From positions 310,001 through 374,000 of the forward strand of contig NZ_JACHEN010000001.1 in assembly GCF_014205875.1 (NCBI RefSeq): a DNA stretch of 64,000 nt. Reading direction: 5' to 3'. The stretch comes from Anaerosolibacter carboniphilus (GTDB lineage Bacteria; Bacillota; Clostridia; Peptostreptococcales; Thermotaleaceae). The notes beneath the pieces are model-generated. The model had not been told where the DNA came from, made no database searches, and saw only the letters and a list, made by a program, of their open reading frames with translations. Below are positions 25,650 to 35,032 of this stretch, piece by piece (position 1 is the first letter of the stretch; every line of letters starts with the position of its first letter). The translations under genes and the position numbers were made by a program.

Positions 25650-26876
25650 ATGGGAGATGTGCATGGAATCCAATATATTGTAAATGAAAATGTGAAAAGA
25701 GTAAGGAATATGGGAGTATCTACGGATTTTCTTGATAAGAACGTAGTGGATAAGGTCAGGAATTTCCATAAAAGTTTCCCAGAATATGAGATGACACCAC
25801 TTCAAAGTTTAAGTGAATTAGCTAAGCGATTAGGTGTTAGGGATATATGGGTAAAAGATGAATCTTATAGATTTGGACTCAATGCTTTCAAAGTATTGGG
25901 AGGGTCCTATGCTGTAGGTAGATATTTGGCTGAAAAGCTGAATATGGACATTTCAGAACTTTCCTTTGAAACATTGAAAGCTAAAGAAATTAGGGAACGT
26001 CTTGGAGAGATTACTTTCGTGACTGCAACAGACGGGAATCATGGAAAAGGAATTGCTTGGGCAGCAAGACAGTTAGGACAAAAAGCAGTGGTGTTTATGC
26101 CGAAAGGATCTTCTATTATAAGGTTAAATAATATCAAAAACGAGGGCGCAGAAGCTACCATAACAGATTTGAATTATGACGATGCCGTAAGATTATCTAG
26201 CAAATACGCAGATGAACACAATGGCATATTGATACAGGATAGCGCTTGGAAAGGCTATGAAGAGATTCCAACTTGGATTATGCAAGGCTATACTACGCTT
26301 ATTGACGAAGCGATAGGGCAGATAAAGGCTGAAGGGAAAGGTAAGCCCACCCATGTATTTCTTCAAGCCGGTGTTGGTTCTTTTGCTGGAAGTGTACTAG
26401 GATATTTAGAAGCTATATTTGGACCAGATAGACCCATTACGACTATCGTTGAACCAAATGAAGCCGCATGCATATTTAAGTCAGTTAAAGAAAATGATGG
26501 AAAACCCCATGGAGTAACAGGGTATATGCCAACGATTATGGCAGGGCTGGCTTGTGGAGAACCTAGCACCGTAGCCTGGGAAATACTAAAGGATTATGCA
26601 GATATGTATATATCCTGTCCAGATTCCTTAGCTGCAAGGGGGATGAGAATACTGGGGAATCCATTGGGAGACGATCCTAAAGTGATATCCGGTGAGTCCG
26701 GTGCAGTAGGATTGGGAATTGCAAGCTTAATCTTACAAGGCGATCATTTCGAAGAAATAGCTGAGAAATTAAATATAAACAAAGATTCAAAAATCCTTCT
26801 TATAAGTACGGAAGGAGATACGGACCCCGAAAGTTATAGGGAAATTGTGTGGGATGGCATGTATCCATCTTTTTAA
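25650..26876 (+). CDS. dpaL: Diaminopropionate ammonia-lyase
   Basis: About 408-residue PLP enzyme of fold type II that degrades 2,3-diaminopropionate to pyruvate and two ammonia. The Schiff-base Lys is near residue 81 in YRFGLNAFKVLGGSYA; the glycine-rich phosphate loop is AGVGSFAG. ATDGNHGKGIAWAARQLGQ and GLACGEPS are typical of the YgeX/DpaL family. A frame is open from GTG 25641, but AAGAGGTG at 25636-25643 is the ribosome site, so I start at ATG 25650. It is followed 23 bases later by a YgeY-type hydrolase, as in the E. coli ygeX-ygeY arrangement. Confidence 0.92.
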   Translation: MGDVHGIQYIVNENVKRVRNMGVSTDFLDKNVVDKVRNFHKSFPEYEMTPLQSLSELAKRLGVRDIWVKDESYRFGLNAFKVLGGSYAVGRYLAEKLNMDISELSFETLKAKEIRERLGEITFVTATDGNHGKGIAWAARQLGQKAVVFMPKGSSIIRLNNIKNEGAEATITDLNYDDAVRLSSKYADEHNGILIQDSAWKGYEEIPTWIMQGYTTLIDEAIGQIKAEGKGKPTHVFLQAGVGSFAGSVLGYLEAIFGPDRPITTIVEPNEAACIFKSVKENDGKPHGVTGYMPTIMAGLACGEPSTVAWEILKDYADMYISCPDSLAARGMRILGNPLGDDPKVISGESGAVGLGIASLILQGDHFEEIAEKLNINKDSKILLISTEGDTDPESYREIVWDGMYPSF

Positions 26877-26899
26877 AATAATGACATAAAGGGGAGTGA

Positions 26900-28078
26900 A
26901 TGATTATGATAAAACAAATTATGGATGCTCTGGCTGTTTCTGAAGAGGAATTGGTGAAATTTACGCAGGATTTGGTCAGAATAAAAAGCTATTCAGGTCA
27001 TGAAGAAGAGATTGTTCGGTTTATAGCGAAAAAGATGAGTGATCTTGGATATGATGAAGTAATCATAGATGCTATGGGTAATGTTGTAGGTAGAATTGGA
27101 AATGGGAAGAAGGTAATTATGTTCGACTCCCATGTTGACACCGTTGAGATAAAGGATGAAGAAAAATGGGATGTTCCCCCTTTTAGCGGAGAAATCGTAG
27201 ATGGAAAACTCTATGGGAGGGGCTCTGTGGATATGAAATCTGGAGCTGCTGCTTCAATATATGCGGGTGCTATCGCCAAACAGCTAGGACTGGATGCTGG
27301 AAAGACAATCTACGTTTCTTGTACTGTATTTGAAGAAGATTGTGATGGTGAAAACTTAAAGCATTTATTCAAGGAGCGTAATATCAAGCCGGACTACTTT
27401 ATTACCTGTGAGCCATCTGACAATAAAATTGTTACTGGTCACAAAGGTAAAGCTCAGATTTCCATCAAAACAAGAGGCATTTCTGCCTATGGTTCAGCAC
27501 CTGAGAAGGGTAAAAATGCAATTTATGAAATGGCTGAAATCATTCAACGTGTTGAAAAGACGAATGAAGAACTCATGAGAAAAGACGGTCCAAGGAGAAC
27601 CCTTGTAATGTCTCAAATTTCATCGGTAAGTGTATCTTTAAATGCCGTACCATCTGAATGTGAGGTATACTTAGATCGAAGAATGGTAGTAGGAGAAACT
27701 GAAGATACGATCAAAGAGGAAATGGATCAGATCGTAGCGGGAAAGAATGCTTCATGGGAAATAGGAACAATCTATAGAAAAAGTTGGACTGGAATGGATA
27801 TTAAGTATGAGCCGTTTCACTTAGCATGGAAAATTGATTTAAACCATGAATTTTCAAGGGTATGTATTGAGGCCTATATGGAGAGCTTTGGGAGTATCCC
27901 AGTGTATGATTATTGGGATTTTAGTACCAATGCAGTAACAACAGTAAGTATGGGCATCCCTACAATTGGATTTGGACCAGGTGCATATAAATTAGCCCAC
28001 TGCCGTAATGAAAACTGTGAAGTAGGTAAAATTGTTGATGCATGTAATTTTTATATGACAGTAATCCATAGACTATAA
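26900..28078 (+). CDS. ygeY: YgeY family M20 hydrolase
   Basis: 392-residue zinc hydrolase of the M20 family, YgeY branch (often annotated as selenium-metabolism-linked). Motifs are MFDSHVDTVEI, GRGSVDMKSGAAAS, CTVFEEDCDGENL and TCEPSDNKIV. The C-terminal block DYWDFSTNAVTTVSMGIPTI marks the YgeY subgroup. It forms an operon with dpaL. It may free diaminopropionate or another amino acid from a conjugate for DpaL, which is inference from context. No other selenium-dependent catabolic gene (ssnA, xdh) is in the window. ATG 26906 is an alternative start. Confidence 0.88.
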   Translation: MIMIKQIMDALAVSEEELVKFTQDLVRIKSYSGHEEEIVRFIAKKMSDLGYDEVIIDAMGNVVGRIGNGKKVIMFDSHVDTVEIKDEEKWDVPPFSGEIVDGKLYGRGSVDMKSGAAASIYAGAIAKQLGLDAGKTIYVSCTVFEEDCDGENLKHLFKERNIKPDYFITCEPSDNKIVTGHKGKAQISIKTRGISAYGSAPEKGKNAIYEMAEIIQRVEKTNEELMRKDGPRRTLVMSQISSVSVSLNAVPSECEVYLDRRMVVGETEDTIKEEMDQIVAGKNASWEIGTIYRKSWTGMDIKYEPFHLAWKIDLNHEFSRVCIEAYMESFGSIPVYDYWDFSTNAVTTVSMGIPTIGFGPGAYKLAHCRNENCEVGKIVDACNFYMTVIHRL

Positions 28079-28229
28079 TCGAAAGAGAAAACCATGAAAT
28101 AGGAATGAAGAAATTGAAGTATTTCGTCAATCAGAAATTTCCAGATTGTAATGAGATAGTCTTAGCAGTTAATTGTAGAAATGTATTTTAATCTATGCAT
28201 CACTGAAATCTATCAAGGGTATGAACGAA

Positions 28230-28259
28230 GCAAGCTGACAGTAATTACTGTCAGCTTGC
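28230..28259. repeat. Perfect 30-bp palindrome
   Basis: GCAAGCTGACAGTAA and its exact complement TTACTGTCAGCTTGC with no loop. It lies between the converging ygeY and nitroreductase genes and could act as a terminator in both directions, but neither side has a T-run. The rest of 28079-28313 shows nothing else. Confidence 0.6.
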
Positions 28260-28313
28260 AAAATATTATTAAGGCGTATTTTCTGCTGCATAATCAGTGA
28301 TAGATTCAAAATA

Positions 28314-28820
28314 TTACCACTGATTCCAGTGAATTCTAGATTCATCGTATCTATCCAAAACATCTTTGGTCTCTCCCGGATAGCCTAGAGAAATAATAGA
28401 AAATGGGATGATGTATTCAGGTAAGCTCAATAATTCCTTTATTTTCTCCACTATTTCTATCATCGGATATACTCCAAGCCATACAGCTCCCAATCCCAAA
28501 TCCTGTGCCATAATGAGCATGTTTTCAGTAGCGGCAGAACAGTCCTGTATCCAAAGTTCTTCAACAAACTTATTTTTTCGATTCATATCTCCACAAACCA
28601 CGATGGCATGGCTGGCTTTCATAAGCATGTGGGAGTTCGGATGTATTTCAGGAATTCGATATAACATTTTTTTATCGTTTAATACAATAAACTGCCACGG
28701 CTGACCATTCCCGGCAGAGGGGGCAGACATACCTGCTTTTAAAATCAATTCTATATTTTCTTTTGAAATTTGTATATCTAAATACTTTCGTATACTTCTT
28801 CTTTCAAATATTGCTTTCAT
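28314..28820 (-). CDS. Nitroreductase family protein
   Basis: 168-residue FMN-dependent oxidoreductase. The N-terminal FMN-binding segment FERRSIRKYLD, the APSAGNGQPWQFIVL motif, and DCSAATENMLIMAQDLGLGA then VWLGVYP are diagnostic. It has the short form typical of anaerobes. Such enzymes reduce nitro compounds, quinones or other acceptors with NAD(P)H. It follows the flavodoxin-like gene at 28870-29526 by 49 bases on the same strand, so the two may be co-transcribed. Start supported by GGAGGGG. Confidence 0.9.
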   Translation of the reverse strand: MKAIFERRSIRKYLDIQISKENIELILKAGMSAPSAGNGQPWQFIVLNDKKMLYRIPEIHPNSHMLMKASHAIVVCGDMNRKNKFVEELWIQDCSAATENMLIMAQDLGLGAVWLGVYPMIEIVEKIKELLSLPEYIIPFSIISLGYPGETKDVLDRYDESRIHWNQW

Positions 28821-28869
28821 TGGTTCCCCTCCATCTAATATTATATATTTAAAGATTCATTTATTTTCA

Positions 28870-29526
28870 TTAAATAATATTTGTTTGTTTAGCAAACCTT
28901 TCACCCATTTCAAAGGCTTTTTGACAATCCTTAGGGAATACTTCCTTTCGCCTTTTAGATTTTTCTGCTGGATTCACTGATGCCGGAATTACATATTTGG
29001 AATAATCGTCATACTGATAGGTATCGGTAACAATAAGCGATTCAAATGTTCCAAAAATTAGCTGCATTGTTATTTCAATATCACTTAAACGCTGTTCGTA
29101 TCCGAATTCTTTTATCTGTATTTCATTTACACCCATGGTATAAATGAAACCTGTCACTATTTTCTTTTTAAAAAGAGTAGAAAGATTTTCAGCATCAAAC
29201 AATGGATACAGCAAACGTTCCAAAAACGATTTCATTTCACCGGTAAGAGATCCCATATATATTGGAGATCCAAGGATAATAGAATCACTTTTCTCAACCG
29301 CTTTAAAGATTGCGGTCAAATCATCATTTACAGCACACTTGCCATAACTTTGCCTATTTTTTAGTCTGCAAGAAAAACAGCTGATACATCCCTTATAATT
29401 GAGGTCATAAAGGTGTATGACTTCGGTTTCTGCTCCTTGTGAAGCGGCTCCTTCTAGTACCTTGTTCAGCAGAATTGCTGTATTACCGTTTTTCCTCGGG
29501 CTTCCGTTAAATGCAATTATTTTCAT
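28870..29526 (-). CDS. Flavodoxin-fold NAD(P)H-dependent oxidoreductase
   Basis: 218-residue flavoprotein of the NADPH-dependent FMN reductase / multimeric flavodoxin group. The FMN phosphate loop is FNGSPRKNGNTAILL (residues 5-19), and GSPIYMGSLTGEMKSFLER is the second FMN-binding loop. CISCFSCRLKN (about 48-58) is the paired-cysteine motif common in clostridial iron-sulfur-flavin-like members. It is divergent from an HxlR regulator. Probably a redox or detoxification enzyme; electron partners unknown. Confidence 0.88.
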   Translation of the reverse strand: MKIIAFNGSPRKNGNTAILLNKVLEGAASQGAETEVIHLYDLNYKGCISCFSCRLKNRQSYGKCAVNDDLTAIFKAVEKSDSIILGSPIYMGSLTGEMKSFLERLLYPLFDAENLSTLFKKKIVTGFIYTMGVNEIQIKEFGYEQRLSDIEITMQLIFGTFESLIVTDTYQYDDYSKYVIPASVNPAEKSKRRKEVFPKDCQKAFEMGERFAKQTNII

Positions 29527-29727
29527 AAAATATCCTCCTGTAATAATTAGAGTATTTCACTAATTTTAAAAATCGATCGCTAATTAATTTCATCTTAATA
29601 TTGCACTATTGTTTATTGAAATTATAGTGCAATAGGAATAATATTTAAAGTAGGCAAATTATTATGATATAATCAAAAATATTAGACTAGATCTATTTTT
29701 TAAACTAATTAAAAGGAGAGATAAGAT

Positions 29728-30066
29728 ATGTCAACAACTTCAGGCGAAGTATGCAGTATGATTGTTGAAAATGTCATAAATATTATCGGAGGGAAATGGG
29801 CGTTTTTAGTCATTGCTCATCTCAATGATGGTCCGTTACGTTTTAATCAGCTCAAGAGAAATATTAGTGCTATTAGCACCCAGTCTTTAACAGTTAATCT
29901 GCGTAATTTAGAGCAAAATGGAATGGTCTTGCGTAAGGTGTTTCCCACTGTTCCAACAACAGTAGAATACTCTCTAACAGAGAAGGGGAAGGACTTCATA
30001 AGAGTTCTTGAAGAAATGTATAACTGGGGTAAAAAATGGGAAGTAAATTTTAACCAGATGTTTTAG
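29728..30066 (+). CDS. HxlR family transcriptional regulator
   Basis: 112-residue winged-helix protein of the HxlR group, full length. Cys9 lies in the N-terminal helix just before IGGKWAFLVIAHLNDGPLRF, the position where redox- or electrophile-sensing members have their reactive Cys. Recognition region: FNQLKRNISAISTQSLTVNL. Wing: YSLTEKGKDF. It is divergent from the flavodoxin and nitroreductase genes (201 bases between starts) and probably senses the stress they counter, as YodB and HypR do in Bacillus. That role is inferred. Confidence 0.9.
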   Translation: MSTTSGEVCSMIVENVINIIGGKWAFLVIAHLNDGPLRFNQLKRNISAISTQSLTVNLRNLEQNGMVLRKVFPTVPTTVEYSLTEKGKDFIRVLEEMYNWGKKWEVNFNQMF

Positions 30067-30200
30067 CTTATATAATTACTCCAGAAGATAAAAAAAATAC
30101 TATGGCTAATTAAATGCAGGATAATAATAAAAAGAAACATACAGAAAACATAGAGCTTCACTTTGATGAAAAGATAGTGAAATATTTTATAAATAAAAAC

Positions 30201-30239
30201 CGCAGTCATTTATGGTGAACTCTACCATAAATGACTGCG
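30201..30239 (+). repeat. Dispersed hairpin repeat, copy 7 (perfect stem)
   Basis: CGCAGTCATTTATGGT (30201-30216), loop GAACTCT, ACCATAAATGACTGCG (30224-30239): a perfect 16-bp stem. It lies between the converging HxlR and aminotransferase genes. Confidence 0.85.
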
Positions 30240-30264
30240 ATGAGATAAATCATATTTGAATCGT

Positions 30265-31536
30265 TTATACTATTTGCTTCAGAACTTCTTGCAAGTTGGC
30301 TGTCATAGTATCAATGTCGCCTTTAGAAATGACAAGAGGCGGTTGGAAAGCGACGACATCTCTGTTTAAGCCATTTTTTCCGATAATAAAACCTCTATTT
30401 TTCATTTCTTCTAAAATCATGTCTGTAATCTCGGCTGATGTTACAGACTGATTTTGTGATTGAATCTGCATACCTAACATAAGGCCACACCCTCTTATTT
30501 CGTGAATAAATGGAGAGGATATCTGTTCTAATTTCTGTTTTAAGTATTTTCCCAGCTCATTCGATTTTTCAACCAAATTATTTTTCTCGATATAATGAAG
30601 AACGCTTAGTGCTGTTTGCGCAGCGACAGGGTTTCCTCCAAAGGTAGAGGCAGAAGGTCTGCTATAGGCTTTTGCAATTTCATCGGTTGTTGAAAAGGTG
30701 GAGATTGGAATGCCATTACCTAGAGCTTTTGCTGTAACAATAATATCAGGAACCACATCATAATGTTCTATGCAAAACATTTTGCCTGTTCTTCCATAGC
30801 CAGTCTGAACCTCGTCTACAATCAACAATACGTCATGTGCCTCCAACAGGGTTTTTACCTTTTTCAAATAATCGCGGGGATACATGATGATTCCTCCGTT
30901 ACCTTGGATTGGTTCTACCAACATAGCACATATATTATTTCCATGGGTTTTCAGAACTGCATCCAACTGCTGTAAAGATTTTTCCATCGCTTCTTCATAG
31001 CTGAGGTCAGCAGAATAGGGGCGTTCTATGAAGAAAATATTTTCTTTCACTAAATGATCATCTAATCTCCACATGGGTATTCCTGTAACGCTTAGGGTTA
31101 AATGGGTCCTGCCGTGTAGGCCGCCAGTTAAAGCGATAAATCCATTTTTTTTCGTATATAACCTTGCTAAGGCCATAGCGCCTTCATTTGCTTCTGATCC
31201 AGTTACACAAAAAAACGTTCTTTTTATATCTCCTGGAAGTACTTCGGCAAGTTTTTGAGCAAGTTCAACCATTGGCTGCGTAAGATATACCGTAGTTGTG
31301 TGTTGGATGTTATTTAATTGTTTAATAGTATCTTCAAGGATCTCTGGGTTTGAGTGCCCGCAGTTCATGACTGATACGCCTGCAAAGAAATCAACGTATT
31401 TTTTATCGTTGTGATCAAAAAGATATTGCATGGATCCTCCGACGATCTGGGGAGGATCCTTGTAAAAATGAGCAGTAGCCGGGAAAAAATATTCTTGTCT
31501 TTTTGTAATGATGTTATCAGGACCTATATAATTCAT
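30265..31536 (-). CDS. Class III aminotransferase (AGXT2-like)
   Basis: 423-residue PLP-dependent aminotransferase of class III. The cofactor segment LLIVDEVQTGYGRTG is clear, and the Schiff-base Lys lies in DIIVTAKALGNGIPISTF. FFCVTGSEANEGAMALARLY and GGLHGRTHLTLSVTG are typical of the alanine-glyoxylate / beta-amino-acid transaminase branch. The gene is last in a minus-strand operon with a U32 peptidase (10 bases upstream) and an ABC importer, which suggests that the imported compound or its product carries an omega- or beta-amino group. The precise substrate is unknown. Confidence 0.88.
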   Translation of the reverse strand: MNYIGPDNIITKRQEYFFPATAHFYKDPPQIVGGSMQYLFDHNDKKYVDFFAGVSVMNCGHSNPEILEDTIKQLNNIQHTTTVYLTQPMVELAQKLAEVLPGDIKRTFFCVTGSEANEGAMALARLYTKKNGFIALTGGLHGRTHLTLSVTGIPMWRLDDHLVKENIFFIERPYSADLSYEEAMEKSLQQLDAVLKTHGNNICAMLVEPIQGNGGIIMYPRDYLKKVKTLLEAHDVLLIVDEVQTGYGRTGKMFCIEHYDVVPDIIVTAKALGNGIPISTFSTTDEIAKAYSRPSASTFGGNPVAAQTALSVLHYIEKNNLVEKSNELGKYLKQKLEQISSPFIHEIRGCGLMLGMQIQSQNQSVTSAEITDMILEEMKNRGFIIGKNGLNRDVVAFQPPLVISKGDIDTMTANLQEVLKQIV

Positions 31537-31546
31537 AATAGCACTC

Positions 31547-33484
31547 CTATTCCATATTGAATTTATATGACAGGGAGCCCGCTGTAAAACCAGCTCTTGA
31601 GGATTTCATACCTAAAAACAAGTCTTTACATTTGGATGGATGGGCTATGGCCATTTGATAAATTTCAACGATAGTTCTTAGTTCATCTGGTGTATAGGTT
31701 TGACCTTCAATACGAAGACTTACCAGTTTATCAAAACTCAAACTGTCAAGAAGGGGAAGTAAGCAGAACTCTTTCGAGGTAAATAAGTGATTTTTCAGGT
31801 TTTGATCTATATACACCGGATTTTCACCTCTATCTGTCATCAATACCAGGATACTGTTATCTACATATTTATTATCACCTTGTTCAATGGGGTTGAATGC
31901 TTTTGTATTCTCATAAAGATTATGATCCAAGTACATAACCTTTAATGGCCCATGAACAATGAGTTCCACAGGATTTTCTGACAGTGTGGTGAATTTGGCC
32001 AATTCATTGACTTTTGTCTCTATGGATACGGTGTATTCGCTGACTCCCAGACCTTGATAGAATTCCGCTGCTTTATGGTTATAAATATTTACATTATAGT
32101 CGCTTACAATCCTATATTTAGGGCCATACCTTTTGACAGCACCCAAATTGGAAACCAATAACCCATCAAACAGGTGACCATGCTTAGCTAAATAATGATC
32201 AAGCCTATCAAATTGCAGCTCATCCATCATTTGGGGCAAGGCAAGGTAAAGTTCAGTGGTATTCTTTGTATTCGCCAAATGCTGGAGTTGTTCCAATGTT
32301 AGGAATTGATCGGGTAGTAAAACTTCACAAGGTAAATAAACTCGGTCTACTCCCAATTCTATACAAAGTTTAGCCTGGTTATAATTATTCACTTTTACCG
32401 ACAGTTTGTGCTGTGAAATAGATTGGCTGGAATGCTCACTCAGTTCGGTCTGAATCATGTTGATGACGTGATCGGTCAGTTCAGGTTCTTCCGTGGGTGT
32501 AGAAAAAACCTTACCTGTGGAATAAAACTTACCTGTACCTTCATAACGGGTATTGATGAAGTCCAAACCGGGCTTCGAGAAAGCATAGGCGGTAGTAAAA
32601 TCACGTTTTCTGCTCTCGAACAGTTTGTCGGCATGTTTTTTCCGATCAAAGCCGATAGGATCTTCTATATATCTATCGATTGCCTCACCATAGGTGTTCA
32701 CCAAATCCACAATAAAATCGGTATCCCGCATACGGCCTTCTATCTTAAATGAAGTAACACATGCTTCAATCAATTCAGGGATATGTTCATACATATACAT
32801 ATCTTTTGCAGCAAGGGGATATTCTGTCGGAAAGACAGAACCTTCCTTTTTTATACGGTAAGCCCATCTGCATGGTTTAAAGCATCTTCCGCGATTAGAA
32901 CTGTTGCCCCAAATAAAAGAACTGTAATAGCAGTTTGCACCATTGACTGTACACATATCGCCGTGTACGAAGTACTCGGTTTCAATATCTGTCTGGTTTT
33001 GGAGGTTTCTTGCAGTTTTTAGATCCATTTCCCTTGATAATACGACTCTTGATACGCCGAATTCTTTCAGTGCTTTTACAAATTCAATGTTATGGACATT
33101 CATCATAACGGAAGAATGAATTTCAAATTTATTAAAATGATGATCTTTACAAATTTGTAAAATTCCTAAGTCTTGAACGATAATGCCGTCCACATGAATG
33201 CTCTGTAAAAAATCTAGATATTCAGTGGCTTCATTTATTTCATAATCATTCAACAAATTATTAACTGTGACATAAACTTTTTTATCAACCCCATGGGCCA
33301 TATTTAGAGCTTCATGGATTTCTTCATTAGAGAAGTTAAATCCTTTTCTTATCATTCTCATATTTAAAGTTTTACCGCCAAAATAGATGGCGTCACAGTT
33401 TGCCTTTACCATACTTTTAAAAGTTTCCATTGTTCCTGCGGGGGCTAATAACTCTATCTTCTTACCATTAAACAATCTTGACAT
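31547..33484 (-). CDS. U32 family peptidase-like iron-sulfur protein
   Basis: 645-residue member of the U32 family, with an N-terminal TIM-barrel half (KIELLAPAGTMETFKSMVKA, DAIYFGGKTLNMR) and the cluster motif region WGNSSNRGRCFKPCRWAYRI. This is followed by TSFKIEGRMRDTDFIVDLVN, the family signature. The C-terminal 300 residues repeat part of the barrel fold (LSVKVNNYNQAKLCIELGVD). Characterised relatives (TrhP, RlhA, UbiU/V) are hydroxylation-type enzymes with Fe-S clusters rather than peptidases, so the peptidase name may mislead. It is encoded between an ABC permease and an aminotransferase, unusual company for an RNA-modifying member. Confidence 0.85.
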   Translation of the reverse strand: MSRLFNGKKIELLAPAGTMETFKSMVKANCDAIYFGGKTLNMRMIRKGFNFSNEEIHEALNMAHGVDKKVYVTVNNLLNDYEINEATEYLDFLQSIHVDGIIVQDLGILQICKDHHFNKFEIHSSVMMNVHNIEFVKALKEFGVSRVVLSREMDLKTARNLQNQTDIETEYFVHGDMCTVNGANCYYSSFIWGNSSNRGRCFKPCRWAYRIKKEGSVFPTEYPLAAKDMYMYEHIPELIEACVTSFKIEGRMRDTDFIVDLVNTYGEAIDRYIEDPIGFDRKKHADKLFESRKRDFTTAYAFSKPGLDFINTRYEGTGKFYSTGKVFSTPTEEPELTDHVINMIQTELSEHSSQSISQHKLSVKVNNYNQAKLCIELGVDRVYLPCEVLLPDQFLTLEQLQHLANTKNTTELYLALPQMMDELQFDRLDHYLAKHGHLFDGLLVSNLGAVKRYGPKYRIVSDYNVNIYNHKAAEFYQGLGVSEYTVSIETKVNELAKFTTLSENPVELIVHGPLKVMYLDHNLYENTKAFNPIEQGDNKYVDNSILVLMTDRGENPVYIDQNLKNHLFTSKEFCLLPLLDSLSFDKLVSLRIEGQTYTPDELRTIVEIYQMAIAHPSKCKDLFLGMKSSRAGFTAGSLSYKFNME

Positions 33485-33501
33485 ATTTTCACCTCGAAAA
33501 A

Positions 33502-34272
33502 TTATAAAGAATAGGGTAATTTAATCTTCCATTTGCACATTGCTTCTTCAAGAAGATCTATTAAAATAAATAGGGTAAAACCCAAAAGACTTATGACGAC
33601 AATACCTGCATACATTCCGATATAATCTATTCTCATCCACGCATCTAGAATATAATAACCGATACCATACTGTGTTCCGTAACCTTCGGCAAAGAATAAT
33701 ATGGAAAGGGCAGTTCCTATGGATAATCTTAGATTTGTAAGTAATTCCGGTAAAATAGCAGGCAGCGTTATGTGTGTAAATATTTGAAGCCTGGAAGCGC
33801 CAAGACTTCTTATGGGGTGGTAGGTTTCCGGTGAAATATTAAGCACTGCATCTTTCACGGCTACAATAACCTGAAATACTAAGATTAATACGATCACAAT
33901 AAATTTGGAGCTGTCTCCCAATCCAAATAACAGCATAACTACCGGCAGCAAGGCGGTTTTGGGGATAGGGTATGTAAAATAAACTAAAGGATTCAATAGC
34001 TTATTTCCAATTCTAGAATAAGCCATAAGTAAACCTATAGAAATTCCTAATACCAAGGATACGGCTAATCCGCCAAGTACCCTGTATAGACTTACAAAAA
34101 CGTGGATATGAAGCTTTTCGCCATACAGGTGATTCATATTTAGATATACATCTGTAGGCTTTGGCAGTACCCGCATATTGACGACGATTGCAAGGAGATA
34201 CCATAAAACATTAAATAGGACAAAGCCCTGTAGGAATATCTTTATTTTTTTTCTTGCCTTCATATTTTCCAT
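33502..34272 (-). CDS. ABC importer permease (NitT/TauT type)
   Basis: 256-residue membrane protein with six predicted helices and the cytosolic coupling loop GASRLQIFTHITLPAILPEL (EAA motif variant), as in SsuC/TauC/NrtB permeases. It overlaps the ATPase gene by 13 bases and precedes the U32 gene by 17 bases. Part of one importer with the genes at 34260-35015 and 35033-35989. Confidence 0.9.
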   Translation of the reverse strand: MENMKARKKIKIFLQGFVLFNVLWYLLAIVVNMRVLPKPTDVYLNMNHLYGEKLHIHVFVSLYRVLGGLAVSLVLGISIGLLMAYSRIGNKLLNPLVYFTYPIPKTALLPVVMLLFGLGDSSKFIVIVLILVFQVIVAVKDAVLNISPETYHPIRSLGASRLQIFTHITLPAILPELLTNLRLSIGTALSILFFAEGYGTQYGIGYYILDAWMRIDYIGMYAGIVVISLLGFTLFILIDLLEEAMCKWKIKLPYSL

Positions 34273-35015
34273 CCCTTTTTTACAACATTTCTTAGATGTG
34301 CAGATAATTTAAGGTATTCTTTATTTTCTCTTAAGTTTTCAGTATTAAAAAGGGGATTATCGATGATTTCAACGACAGTACCAGGACAATGGGACATGAT
34401 GACAATCTTCTTTCCCATGTAAATAGCTTCATCAATGCTGTGGGTTACAAATATTGTAGTTGGTCTGTACTGATTCCATATGTCAATGAAAAGTTCTTGA
34501 GCCTCTTCCCTTGTAAGGGCATCTAAAGCAGAAAATGGCTCATCCATCAACAACAAATCTGGATTCATGATGAATGCTCTGGCGATAGCTACCCTTTGTT
34601 TTTGACCTCCACTCAATTCACTAGGATACCTGTCTCTTAATGATTTGATGTTCAATTTATTCATGATATAATCAACTCTTTCTGTCAGAGAAGAATCGAT
34701 CTTTTGTTCTTTGATCGTCAGAGAAAGGAGACAATTTTTTTGAACATTCTTCCAGGGTAGCAGGCCAAAGTTTTGGGGGATAAACCCAATATCATGTTTT
34801 TGGGGGTTAAGGCCCTCGTCTTTAAGGGTTACGAGTCCCGAATAATCCTTGATGATTCCACTCAGTACGTGGAGAAAGGTAGATTTACCACAACCCGAGG
34901 GACCTATAAGTGCATAAATATCGCCTGATGCAATTTTTATGCTTATAGGCCCTACGGCAGGGATCATTTTTTTCCCAGTGCGATAACTGACGGAGAGTTC
35001 ATCTATTTCAAGCAT
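34260..35015 (-). CDS. ABC importer ATP-binding protein (NitT/TauT type)
   Basis: 251-residue ATPase: Walker A GPSGCGKST (about 37-45), Q-loop FIPQNFGLLPWKNV, signature LSGGQKQRVAIARAF, Walker B LLLMDEPFSALDALTREE, and the switch His in FVTHSIDEA. This is the SsuB/TauB/NrtD pattern. Encoded between the solute-binding and permease genes with 17-base spacing upstream and an overlap downstream. Confidence 0.92.
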   Translation of the reverse strand: MLEIDELSVSYRTGKKMIPAVGPISIKIASGDIYALIGPSGCGKSTFLHVLSGIIKDYSGLVTLKDEGLNPQKHDIGFIPQNFGLLPWKNVQKNCLLSLTIKEQKIDSSLTERVDYIMNKLNIKSLRDRYPSELSGGQKQRVAIARAFIMNPDLLLMDEPFSALDALTREEAQELFIDIWNQYRPTTIFVTHSIDEAIYMGKKIVIMSHCPGTVVEIIDNPLFNTENLRENKEYLKLSAHLRNVVKKGWKI

Positions 35016-35032
35016 ATGACACCTCCACCATA

